20,323 nucleotides of DNA from Methanothrix sp. (GTDB lineage: Archaea > Halobacteriota > Methanosarcinia > Methanotrichales > Methanotrichaceae). Position 1 is the first letter of the stretch. Every line of letters begins with the position of its first letter. Location: assembly GCA_023229165.1 (NCBI GenBank), contig JALNZQ010000018.1, positions 1 to 20,323 on the forward strand, written 5' to 3'. A model generated the notes under the pieces. That model had not been told where the DNA came from. It did no database searches and worked only from the letters and a program-made list of their open reading frames with translations. A program made the position numbers and the translations under genes. Shown here one piece after another: positions 7,005 through 13,820 of the stretch.

Positions 7005-7658
7005 ATGATCAGAAATTTTGGTTTAATGGCAATTCTTCTTTTGCCACTCTCCGTGTCCATATCTTTGGTACCGGCTCAGGATTCCTCATTGATAGAAAAT
7101 AATGCAACGACGGTAGATGACACGTCCACTGTATCTGCCGGAGCGCAGGGCATCTGGAAAGCCTCTTTGGGAGAAAAGGAGATCGTCATGGCCGTGAACC
7201 AATCCGCCCAATCAGTTTTCGGCCTGGCCAAATTCGAGGGCGACAATCCCTGGAATGCAGCCTTGGCGGGATCTCTCTCTGCAAATGTTGTATCCTTTTC
7301 CCTGGCAGCCTTGGAGGGCGAGGCGCTGGCATCTACTTACATAAGCGCTACCTTGGAAGGCGACAGCATGTTGGGATTTTTCATCCGATCGGACAGCAAC
7401 GGAAAAGCCAGCCGGGGCGATTTTACCGCTACATTGATCAGCCCGGATACATCCAGCTACACCCCGGTCGTGGTCAATACTGCTCCTTTGCTGGCAGTAC
7501 CGTCCGAGCAAGCGAGCACTGAGCCGAAGATTGAGGCTAACGCCAGCGAAGAGGGCGAAAAGCCCGCTATAGTGGGGAGCGAGAGCCGATTCAAGGATGT
7601 TACAAATCTGGCAAAAGGAATCAATCCAGACATATTGCCCAGGATGGCTCCATTGTAG
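7005..7658 (+). CDS. Secreted protein of unknown family
   Basis: A 217-residue protein that I do not recognise. With the start at 7005 it opens with a textbook signal peptide (MIRNFGLMAILLLPLSVSIS) and a likely cleavage after VPA near residue 24. The mature part is rich in Ser, Ala and acidic residues. A beta-rich stretch (about residues 45-140) contains the repeated phrase LEGE/LEGD, and a low-complexity Glu/Ala/Ser segment (about 160-190) precedes the end. Several N-x-S/T sites would allow N-glycosylation, as is usual for archaeal surface proteins. No membrane anchor is seen at the C-terminus. It directly abuts the next secreted-protein gene, so the two are co-transcribed. An upstream in-frame ATG at 6948 would put a charged segment before the signal and is unlikely. 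Confidence 0.7.
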   Translation: MIRNFGLMAILLLPLSVSISLVPAQDSSLIENNATTVDDTSTVSAGAQGIWKASLGEKEIVMAVNQSAQSVFGLAKFEGDNPWNAALAGSLSANVVSFSLAALEGEALASTYISATLEGDSMLGFFIRSDSNGKASRGDFTATLISPDTSSYTPVVVNTAPLLAVPSEQASTEPKIEANASEEGEKPAIVGSESRFKDVTNLAKGINPDILPRMAPL

Positions 7659-8276
7659 GTGTTCTTCGTGAAGGACATATATTGCTCAAAGGTCTTCTTG
7701 CCTGGTCTGGCACTTGGTCTGGCACTCTTGCTTACCATGCAAGGGCTTGGATCTATGATGGATGAATTGGCCGTCGCTTCTGTATCAGAGGACTGCGGCA
7801 AGTGGAAGGTCAGCTTCAACTGGTCGGATATGGACGAGTACGAAAGCAGCGTGTCGCATGGAGACAGCGCTTCAGGAAAAACGGCCATCGCGACAGATGC
7901 TTTGACACTGGTGTCAGCAGCCGATAAGGCCAAGGTCTTGAAGGTCTCGGTCATAATGTACTCAAAGGATGATGCATCTCTTATCAATCAATCCAGTTTG
8001 AGGATCCTTGCTAATGGTACCCTCGCCAAATCCAAAGTTTGCAAAGAGATCAATGTAACCGAGAGAGTGGTAGACGGTCAATCAGGGATAGTCGCCAGCG
8101 GACTGAAGTGTCCAATGAATGAGCCGGTCTACGTTGTCGTCTATCCTGTTGAGTACCACATGGATCGACCGGGAGGCATTCTGGAATCCACCGCAGTTGG
8201 GCTGGTTCTCTCCACCTATGGTCAAGAAGTCACAGAACGATTTATTAAATCAGTTAAGATCGTGCAGATAAATTAG
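7659..8276 (+). CDS. Secreted protein of unknown family (second of pair)
   Basis: A 205-residue protein that I do not recognise. A hydrophobic segment at about residues 13-28 (LPGLALGLALLLTMQG) acts as signal peptide or anchor. The rest looks like a beta-rich extracellular domain with three cysteines (near 46, 127 and 150) and several N-glycosylation sites (NQSS, NGT, NVT). The GTG at 7659 touches the stop of the previous gene; a GTG at 7668, six bases after a GGTG, is an equally good start and would shorten the protein by three residues. It follows the other secreted gene in one transcription unit. A T6 run at 8321-8326 may end the transcript. Confidence 0.65.
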   Translation: MFFVKDIYCSKVFLPGLALGLALLLTMQGLGSMMDELAVASVSEDCGKWKVSFNWSDMDEYESSVSHGDSASGKTAIATDALTLVSAADKAKVLKVSVIMYSKDDASLINQSSLRILANGTLAKSKVCKEINVTERVVDGQSGIVASGLKCPMNEPVYVVVYPVEYHMDRPGGILESTAVGLVLSTYGQEVTERFIKSVKIVQIN

Positions 8277-8320
8277 CAAAACCGGGTCTGGTTAAGCACC
8301 AAGCTGCATTGGGTCCAATA

Positions 8321-8326
8321 TTTTTT
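8321..8326 (+). terminator. Possible T-tract terminator
   Basis: A run of six T residues 45 bases after the stop of the second secreted-protein gene. Archaeal termination often needs only such a tract; no strong hairpin precedes it. Confidence 0.3.
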
Positions 8327-8518
8327 GACTGTTGCCATTTCCATTCATTTCACCAATGGGGTGCTGGTGCGGGCTTTCTTGGAGATAAAGCATCCTTCTC
8401 ATCAATCAGGCCTGGACCGGTAGATAAAAGTGCAGTATGCCTGGCCGGAGAAGACCGGCTCTTATTGGAGGCATGCTGCAATAATTCTCATGTAGTAAAT
8501 TATAGTTATAAAATCAGT

Positions 8519-8635
8519 TCAATTATTGTTATGATCCTCCATCAAGTGCAGCTTCAATTCTTCCTTTGATTCAAAGACCATACGACAGATCTTGCATTTG
8601 AACTTGCCTTCTCGTTTGGATGCGGTGTTGGCCAT
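8519..8635 (-). CDS. Small C2H2 zinc-finger protein (38 aa)
   Basis: A 38-residue protein with one C2H2 finger: C14-x2-C17, then twelve residues including V20, F21 and L27, then H30-x4-H35. This spacing with the conserved F and L is that of a classical finger. A basic N-terminus (SKREGKFK) precedes it, and it ends in a short Asn tail. The start is well fixed: GAGGTG (8641-8646) lies five bases before the ATG, and a TATA box lies about 40 bases upstream. Small one-finger proteins are common in methanogens and haloarchaea and are thought to bind DNA or partner proteins; no target is known. It is divergent from the rubredoxin–FprA pair across 95 bases, which invites, but does not prove, a regulatory link. 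Confidence 0.82.
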   Translation of the reverse strand: MANTASKREGKFKCKICRMVFESKEELKLHLMEDHNNN

Positions 8636-8640
8636 TATAA

Positions 8641-8646
8641 CACCTC
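8641..8646 (-). promoter_or_regulatory. Ribosome binding site of the zinc-finger gene
   Basis: GAGGTG on the minus strand, five bases before the ATG at 8635, a strong match to the archaeal anti-Shine-Dalgarno sequence. It is the best single piece of evidence, besides the finger itself, that this short gene is translated. Confidence 0.7.
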
Positions 8647-8672
8647 TAATTGTGCATATCGGTTGAATGTCA

Positions 8673-8683
8673 TTATTATTTAG
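8673..8683 (-). promoter_or_regulatory. TATA promoter of the zinc-finger gene
   Basis: CTAAATAATAA on the minus strand, centred near 8678. Transcription should start near 8652, giving a leader of about 17 bases that contains the GAGGTG site. Confidence 0.45.
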
Positions 8684-8700
8684 TTTTTCGTTGCGATTGG

Positions 8701-8710
8701 ACTAAATACT
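8701..8710 (+). promoter_or_regulatory. TATA promoter of rubredoxin–fprA
   Basis: ACTAAATACT lies about 25 bases before the rubredoxin ATG at 8731. No purine-rich ribosome binding site precedes that ATG, so a leaderless message is likely. The element is back-to-back with the zinc-finger promoter. Confidence 0.45.
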
Positions 8711-8730
8711 TTGCAGACTAAAATTTGATT

Positions 8731-8895
8731 ATGGCTCAGAAATATCAGTGCACCATTTGCGGATATATTTACGATCCAGAAAAAGGAGATCCCGACTCGG
8801 GAATAGCTCCAAAAACGCCTTTTGCACAGCTGCCGCAAACATGGACCTGCCCGCAGTGCGGCGCCGCGAAGGATGATTTCAAAGAGATAAGATAA
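8731..8895 (+). CDS. rub: Rubredoxin
   Basis: A 54-residue protein of standard rubredoxin length. The iron site is CTICGY at the N-terminus and CPQCG near the C-terminus, and the conserved segment YIYDPEKGDPDSGI lies between them with W and aromatic core residues. Rubredoxin is a one-electron carrier; here it most likely passes electrons to the flavodiiron protein encoded next. Its TAA overlaps that gene's ATG in TAATG, so the two are translationally coupled. The promoter suggests a leaderless transcript. Confidence 0.96.
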   Translation: MAQKYQCTICGYIYDPEKGDPDSGIAPKTPFAQLPQTWTCPQCGAAKDDFKEIR

Positions 8896-10082
8896 TGACG
8901 CTCACAAGAGAGATCAAACCCGGCGTTACATGGGTTGGAGCAATAGACTGGGATCGCAGGCTCTTTGATGCTTTAATTCCCCTGCCCGACGGAACCAGCT
9001 ATAACTCCTACCTGATCCAGGGCAGCGAGAAGATTGCACTTATTGACGCCGTGGACGAATCCCTGGCTGATGTGCTGCTGGGCAACCTGTTAGCGCTGGG
9101 CATAAAGAGAATCGACTACATCATCGCTCAGCATGCCGAACAGGACCATTCGGGAAGCCTTAAACAGCTCCTTGAGCTTTACCCCGATGCTAGAGTGCTC
9201 GGCTCTGCCAAGTGCCTGGATCTGCTCATGCATTTTGACCTGGTGAGCAAGGACAGAGTGCTAGAAGTAAAAGACGGCGAGAAGATCTCTCTTGGTGATA
9301 AAAGCCTCGAGTTCATTCACGCACCCTGGGTGCACTGGCCGGATACGATATTCACCTATCTGGCAGAGGATGGCATCCTGTTTACCTGCGATTTTTTGGG
9401 CTCGCATCTGGCTACAAGCGACCTTTACGCCAGCGATGAAGCAGCCGTCTACAGGGCTGCTAAGAGGTATTACGCAGAGATCATGATGCCCTTCCGCCAG
9501 AACATCAACCGACACCTGGCCAGGATTGAAGATCTGCCCATGGATGTCATCGCTCCCAGCCACGGTCCGCTTTACGCCAGACCAAAATTCATATTGGACG
9601 CCTACCGCGATTGGGCCTCGGACAGGGTGAAAAACCAGGTGGTTTTGCCTTACGTTTCCATGCATGGGTCCACCCGCATCATGGCGGACTATCTTGTTGA
9701 TGCACTCATCTCCAGGGGTGTGGATGTGAGGCGATTCGATCTCACAAACTATGATGTTGGAGAGCTGGCTGAGTCTCTCGTGGACGCGGCAACAGTTGTC
9801 ATCGGCACGCCTACCATTCTGGCCGGAGCCCATCCCCTGGCTCTTTATGCTGCCATTCTGGCCAATGCCCTGCGGCCCAAGACAAGGTATGCTTCCATCA
9901 TAGGCTCCTTTGGCTGGGGGGGCAAGATGCTGGAGCAGATCACCGCCGCCCTGCCCAATCTGAAGCTGCAATTCTTCGATCCGGTAGTCGCCAAAGGCCG
10001 TCCTAAAGAGGCAGATCTCCAGGGTCTGGACCGGCTGGCAGAGGAGATCGCTGCCACGCATCGGGAGCTGAAGATCTCTTAA
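8895..10082 (+). CDS. fprA: A-type flavoprotein FprA (flavodiiron oxygen/NO reductase)
   Basis: A 395-residue flavodiiron protein of normal length. The N-terminal metallo-beta-lactamase-like part (about 1-245) keeps the diiron ligands H80, E82 and D84 (HAEQDH), H147, D166 and H223. The C-terminal flavodoxin part (about 250-392) has the FMN phosphate loop SMHGSTR and the segment GSFGWGGK. In methanogens such proteins reduce oxygen to water, taking electrons from coenzyme F420H2 or from rubredoxin. The coupled rubredoxin gene favours the rubredoxin route here, by inference. It is cytoplasmic and serves protection of a strict anaerobe from oxygen or nitric oxide. Confidence 0.95.
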   Translation: MTLTREIKPGVTWVGAIDWDRRLFDALIPLPDGTSYNSYLIQGSEKIALIDAVDESLADVLLGNLLALGIKRIDYIIAQHAEQDHSGSLKQLLELYPDARVLGSAKCLDLLMHFDLVSKDRVLEVKDGEKISLGDKSLEFIHAPWVHWPDTIFTYLAEDGILFTCDFLGSHLATSDLYASDEAAVYRAAKRYYAEIMMPFRQNINRHLARIEDLPMDVIAPSHGPLYARPKFILDAYRDWASDRVKNQVVLPYVSMHGSTRIMADYLVDALISRGVDVRRFDLTNYDVGELAESLVDAATVVIGTPTILAGAHPLALYAAILANALRPKTRYASIIGSFGWGGKMLEQITAALPNLKLQFFDPVVAKGRPKEADLQGLDRLAEEIAATHRELKIS

Positions 10083-10197
10083 GATTGTTTGGGGAAAAAA
10101 AATGCAGGAAGAATAGCTGGCATATTGCGGAATAAACTGCACATAATGCAGCGACTTTGAAACCTGAGATATGTTAATTCGATTGAAGCGTTGAAAC

Positions 10198-11046
10198 ATG
10201 ATGGTCTCAGAATCCTTCCTCATTTATGTTCTGGTGCTGCTGGCCACAGGCGTAGCTGTCGGATTTTCCTGCGGCCTATTGGGCATCGGGGGCGGCTTTC
10301 TCATGGTGCCCGTACAGATCTGGGTTCTGACCTCCTCGGGAATCGATCCCACCCTGGCTACCAGAATTGCCTTCGGAACCTCTCTGGCTGTCGTTCTGCC
10401 CACGGCTATCTCCGGATGCCGCGGCCACAGCTGCCGAGGCGTGGTTCTCTGGCGTCCGGGAATCATCATGGGTCTGTGTGGCCTTCTAGGAGCCTTTTTG
10501 GGCGGGACCATTGCTGCTCATGCGCCCGGAGATCTGCTCAGGATGGTCTTCGGATTTGTGGTATTGCTGGGAGCACTGAGGATGTTCTTTGCCAAGAGTC
10601 TGCTGCCTGGGCAGGAGGCTTTGCCGGGAGGGACTAGAGAAAGCCTTTTTCAGTATGTTCTTTGGGGATTGGGAGTAGGAGTCATATCAGGTCTGACCGG
10701 GATTGGAGGGGGAGTTATCCTGGTGCCGGCCATGGTCATTGCCATGGGTTTTGGCATGTATCAGGCCATCGGCACCTCGTCGGTAACAATAGCTTTTAAT
10801 GCCGTGGGCGGGGTCGTTGCCTATGCTATTAACGGATGGGGCGTGGCCGGGCTTCCAGAGTACTGTGTCGGTTATATCGATCTTCTGCAGTTTGCTCTGC
10901 TGGCTGGAGCAAGCATCATTTCCGCTCAGTGGGGCGTTAAGGTGGCCCATAGACTGCCGGCAGAGATGCTGAAGTACATCTTTGTGGTGCTGATGGTCTA
11001 TATCGGGCTGAAAATGATCGGGGTCCTGGGGTGGATGGGGCTCTGA
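10198..11046 (+). CDS. TauE/SafE-family membrane permease
   Basis: A 282-residue membrane protein with about seven or eight hydrophobic segments. It shows the internal two-fold repeat of the family: GLLGIGGGFLMVP near residue 26 and GLTGIGGGVILVPAM near residue 164. TauE/SafE proteins export or import sulfite, sulfonates or other small organic anions; the substrate here cannot be told. The ATGs at 10198 and 10201 are both possible. A weak TATA-like element (GAGATATGTT, about 10166-10175) lies some 25 bases upstream and there is no ribosome binding site, so the message may be leaderless. It is convergent with the acylphosphatase-like gene, nine bases apart. Confidence 0.88.
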   Translation: MMVSESFLIYVLVLLATGVAVGFSCGLLGIGGGFLMVPVQIWVLTSSGIDPTLATRIAFGTSLAVVLPTAISGCRGHSCRGVVLWRPGIIMGLCGLLGAFLGGTIAAHAPGDLLRMVFGFVVLLGALRMFFAKSLLPGQEALPGGTRESLFQYVLWGLGVGVISGLTGIGGGVILVPAMVIAMGFGMYQAIGTSSVTIAFNAVGGVVAYAINGWGVAGLPEYCVGYIDLLQFALLAGASIISAQWGVKVAHRLPAEMLKYIFVVLMVYIGLKMIGVLGWMGL

Positions 11047-11055
11047 AAAGAGGTT

Positions 11056-11802
11056 TTAGATTATTCCTTTGGCTCGGAGGGCCGCTTTAACGTCGGACAT
11101 ATCGCCCTTGAGTTCTACAACATCGGTTTTATCCAGGACGCGGTCCATTTTCTCATTTAGGCTGGCATTCATGTCTTTAACCTCGACGATGAGATCATCC
11201 TGTTTTTGCAGCATAAAGCCCATCTTTCCATCAATGCGGTCGATCTTCCCGCTCATTGTGTCAATTTTCTCGCCGATATTATCGATCTTCCCGCTCATTG
11301 TGTCAATTTTCTCGCCGATATTATCGATCTTCCCGCTCATTGTGTCAATTTTCTCGCCGATATTATCGATCTTTCCACTCATTGTGTCAATTTTCTCGCC
11401 GATATTATCCATCCGCCTGCTGAGATTTAAATCCATTTTTTCAATGGCCTTGGTGACACCGTTTACAGCCAGGATCATGCTACCGATTGCTTCAACGCCT
11501 TTATCCAGCCTGGCATCTGTCTCGTCCTCATCAACAACTTTGCCGAATCTGCTAAACTCGCCACCGGCAGCAAAGTATGCCTTCTCAATGGTGGAAACCT
11601 GGATAAGTGTGTTCTTTATATCGATGGCGCTTTCAAACCATTTTAGCTTCTCATCTTCGCCTTCAACGATGATCCTTACCCTGCCGTCCTCCAGGTTCTC
11701 GACAATTCCTTTCAGGCCAAAGGCTTTAGCTGTCTGCATGACTCTCTTTCTATAACCGCCCTTCTGGACCTGGCCTGAGACACAGGCAATTAGGCGCTTC
11801 AT
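11056..11802 (-). CDS. Acylphosphatase-like domain fused to a repetitive coiled coil
   Basis: A 248-residue protein. Residues 1 to about 90 resemble acylphosphatase: VSGQVQKGGYR with the catalytic-position arginine R18, and NLEDGRVRIIVEGE with N36, eighteen residues later as in true acylphosphatases. The family loop VQGVGFR is altered to VQKGGYR, so activity is uncertain. Residues about 95-245 are a long coiled coil. In its middle, the 14-residue unit NIGEKIDTMSGKID (two heptads) occurs four times in a row, with a fifth, degenerate copy at one end. No TM helix is visible. The coiled coil suggests an oligomer or a rod; the function is unknown. The ATG lacks a ribosome binding site. It is convergent with the TauE gene and divergent from the M24 gene. 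Confidence 0.75.
   Translation of the reverse strand: MKRLIACVSGQVQKGGYRKRVMQTAKAFGLKGIVENLEDGRVRIIVEGEDEKLKWFESAIDIKNTLIQVSTIEKAYFAAGGEFSRFGKVVDEDETDARLDKGVEAIGSMILAVNGVTKAIEKMDLNLSRRMDNIGEKIDTMSGKIDNIGEKIDTMSGKIDNIGEKIDTMSGKIDNIGEKIDTMSGKIDRIDGKMGFMLQKQDDLIVEVKDMNASLNEKMDRVLDKTDVVELKGDMSDVKAALRAKGII
11239..11406. repeat. Four 42-bp tandem repeats inside the coiled-coil gene
   Basis: Four direct units of exactly 42 bases at 11239-11280, 11281-11322, 11323-11364 and 11365-11406. Units 1-3 are identical except for the first base of unit 1, and unit 4 differs at two positions. Each keeps the reading frame and encodes 14 residues. Identity at silent positions points to recent duplication or ongoing homogenisation, so copy number may vary between strains. 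Confidence 0.97.
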
Positions 11803-11860
11803 TCAATAGGGTTTCAAACTTCTTCGTATTTGGCTTTATCCATGCTGATGACATTGGTTA

Positions 11861-11870
11861 GCTAAATAAA
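11861..11870 (+). promoter_or_regulatory. TATA promoter of the M24 peptidase gene
   Basis: GCTAAATAAA, an archaeal TATA-like box. Transcription would begin near 11891. An AAGGAGG directly after it (about 11870-11875) has no start codon in range and would lie upstream of the message, so it is probably not a ribosome binding site but could be coincidental purine sequence. Confidence 0.4.
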
Positions 11871-11916
11871 GGAGGATAACATCCGAAAATACCGTCCCAA
11901 CCACAGAGATTGAAGG

Positions 11917-13107
11917 ATGGATGAGGTCAGCAAAATGGAGTATGTTCTTTCCCCTAAATCAGAGATCGAGAGCAGGATAAAGACGTTGCAGTCCCAGATG
12001 GGCGAGATGGATGGAGCGCTCTTGTTTCATGCTGTAGACGTGTGCTACTTTTCCGGCACCGCCCAGGACGGGCTGGTCTACATTCCTAGAGATGGCGAGC
12101 CCGTGGTGATGATGAAGAAAAGCCTGGAGAGGGCTGTGCAGGAATCGCCTCTTGAGGTCCGGCCGCTAAAAAACATGAGAAATTTGAAATCGGACCTGGG
12201 CATTTCTGCCAAAGCTACCGTCGGCCTGGAGATGGATGTGCTTCCCTGCAATTTCTACTTCAAAGTGGACAGGGCCCTGGAGGACGCCAAATTTGTTGAT
12301 GTTGCCGAAAAGATCAAGCACATTCGTTCTGTTAAGTCCGAATTCGAGCTTTCCCTGATAAAAGAGGCGGCCCGGATTTTAGAGGCCGGCTTTTCCTCTG
12401 TTCCTGATTTTTTGGAGGAAGGCATGACGGAGGTAGACCTGATCTGCCGGATAGAGTCGGTGATGCGCTCCATGGGCCATCAGGGCTCCCTGCGTTTTCG
12501 CAGATTCAATAGCATTGTTCCTCTGGGCCACGTCATGTCCGGGGCAGAAGCGGCATTTCCCAGTTTCCTGGCCTCGCCTAGCGGTGGCCGGGGTACCTCT
12601 CTGATGTTTCCCCAGGGGGCAGGCTTTGCCAAGATAAAAAGAAATGAGCCGGTATTCGTGGACTGCGTGGGCATCTACAACGGGTATATTGCGGATGCTA
12701 CCCGCATATTCTCCATCGGCAAGCTGGAGCTGGGGCTCGAGGATGCCTATCAAGCCGCCTGCCAGATCGAGGAGGCGGTGGCCGGAGAGCTTGCCGCAGG
12801 CCGGACGGGAAGAGAGCTTTTCGAGCTGTCCGAGTCGGTGGGAGCGAAGCTTGGCTACCAGGACTTCTTGGGCGGGACCAATGGCAATAAATGCGGTTTT
12901 GTGGGCCACGGCGTTGGGCTCGAGCTGGATGAGTACCCGGTGATCGGCCCCCTGGATCACAAGGTGCAAAGCAGCATGACCATCGCCATAGAGCCCAAGA
13001 TCATCTATCCCGACAAGGGCGTGCTGGGAATAGAGGACACCTTCTTAACCACGGCCGGCAAAGCTGTGCGCCTGACCAATATGCCTCGTGAGATCTGGCA
13101 GGTGTGA
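11917..13107 (+). CDS. M24-family metallopeptidase (Xaa-Pro aminopeptidase-like)
   Basis: A 396-residue protein with the creatinase-like N-terminal domain (about 1-145) and the pita-bread catalytic domain (about 150-390). All five metal ligands of the M24 family are present: D249 and D260 (FVDCVGIYNGYIADATR), H331 (GHGVGLELDEYP), E359 (AIEPKII) and E373 (GIEDTF). It should be a cytoplasmic dimetal enzyme that removes N-terminal residues before proline, or a related dipeptidase; the exact substrate is open. An in-frame TGA just upstream excludes longer starts. The ATG at 11935, seven bases after GAGGT, is a good alternative to 11917. A T-rich tract follows the stop. Confidence 0.9.
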   Translation: MDEVSKMEYVLSPKSEIESRIKTLQSQMGEMDGALLFHAVDVCYFSGTAQDGLVYIPRDGEPVVMMKKSLERAVQESPLEVRPLKNMRNLKSDLGISAKATVGLEMDVLPCNFYFKVDRALEDAKFVDVAEKIKHIRSVKSEFELSLIKEAARILEAGFSSVPDFLEEGMTEVDLICRIESVMRSMGHQGSLRFRRFNSIVPLGHVMSGAEAAFPSFLASPSGGRGTSLMFPQGAGFAKIKRNEPVFVDCVGIYNGYIADATRIFSIGKLELGLEDAYQAACQIEEAVAGELAAGRTGRELFELSESVGAKLGYQDFLGGTNGNKCGFVGHGVGLELDEYPVIGPLDHKVQSSMTIAIEPKIIYPDKGVLGIEDTFLTTAGKAVRLTNMPREIWQV

Positions 13108-13119
13108 GATGGCAATTTA

Positions 13120-13136
13120 ATTTATTTACTTTTTTT
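13120..13136 (+). terminator. T-rich terminator after the M24 gene
   Basis: A T-rich stretch ending in seven T residues (13130-13136), starting about 13 bases after the M24 stop. It fits the T-tract terminators of archaea and separates this gene from the convergent Dph6-family gene. Confidence 0.45.
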
Positions 13137-13139
13137 GAT

Positions 13140-13820
13140 TTATTTGTCAGCCAGTGCAAAGTCAGTGATGTTCAGGAACCAGTAACCTTCCTTATGAATC
13201 GGATCGCTACGGGTTATTATTATCTTCTTTTTGAATATGGGCCCGTCCAGGACGAGGGTATGAAACTCGCCATTCTCGCCGCAGGGATCGACAGTGCTAT
13301 TGGCCTTTCTCAGATCGGCTATAAATTTGTCATCAATCCTGCGGCCCAGCCAATCCTTTCCCAAAAAGCCGTCTCTCACGCTGACCAAAATCACCTCAAA
13401 TCCGGCATCGATGATCTCATTTACGATCTTTTCGGAGTTCTGTTTCCAGAGGGGCAGCAGAAGATCGATATTCAGCTCCTGGCAGATTCTCTCCACCAGA
13501 GGCTTGTGGGTCTCGATGTGCCCGAAGACGGCGGCGTCAAATCCTTCGCCCCGGCTTCGCAGCTCCTGGGCCGCTTTCTTGAACTCCTCCTCGTAGGAAC
13601 GAAAATCCTGCTGCAAGAGAGGAAGGCCGATGGCCTGGGCTTGTGCTTGGATGAGGGCGGGGTTGAGTTCGTGCGAGCCGGTCTTCTTCTGGTTGGTGAA
13701 ATGCAGGAGATGTGCGATTCTGTAGCCGTCTTTCATGGCTTTGTAGCAGGAGTAGCAGCCGTCCTTTCCGCCGGTCCAGGAGACGATGGCGTTTTTCGGG
13801 GTGTGGTCGTCGGATTGCAT
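13140..13820 (-). CDS. Diphthine–ammonia ligase family protein (Dph6/DUF71)
   Basis: A 226-residue protein of the usual length for the archaeal DUF71/Dph6 family, PP-loop ATPases that amidate diphthine on elongation factor 2 as the last step of diphthamide synthesis. The N-terminal PP-loop reads TGGKDG (16-21) where the family has SGGKDS, so both serines are replaced. The C-terminal signature GENGEFHT (181-188) followed by VLDGP is intact. The first serine change is conservative; the loss of the last serine is less so, and this may be a paralogue with another substrate. No ribosome binding site is seen at the ATG. It is convergent with the M24 gene. Confidence 0.82.
   Translation of the reverse strand: MQSDDHTPKNAIVSWTGGKDGCYSCYKAMKDGYRIAHLLHFTNQKKTGSHELNPALIQAQAQAIGLPLLQQDFRSYEEEFKKAAQELRSRGEGFDAAVFGHIETHKPLVERICQELNIDLLLPLWKQNSEKIVNEIIDAGFEVILVSVRDGFLGKDWLGRRIDDKFIADLRKANSTVDPCGENGEFHTLVLDGPIFKKKIIITRSDPIHKEGYWFLNITDFALADK

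Noticed and set aside
8443..8458. Short hairpin GCCGG-AGAAGA-CCGGC
   Set aside because: The five-base stem has no T-tract beside it on either strand, so it is too weak to call a terminator or regulatory RNA.
8309..8569. 86-codon plus-strand ORF after the secreted pair
   Set aside because: Odd composition, no ribosome binding site, and its 3' part overlaps the well-supported zinc-finger gene on the other strand.
9261..10223. 320-codon minus-strand ORF
   Set aside because: It lies entirely opposite fprA, whose diiron and FMN motifs prove the plus-strand reading; it is a shadow frame.
11239..11406. The tandem repeats as a CRISPR array
   Set aside because: The units are directly adjacent with no spacers, stay in frame and encode coiled-coil heptads.
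11069..11755. 228-codon plus-strand ORF rich in Ile, Phe and Ser with regular repeats
   Set aside because: It is the antisense image of the 42-bp repeats in the coiled-coil gene; the minus-strand reading gives the acylphosphatase motifs and proper heptads.
11870..11876. AAGGAGG as ribosome binding site of the M24 gene
   Set aside because: It is more than 40 bases from the ATG at 11917, with an in-frame stop between, and lies upstream of the likely transcript start.
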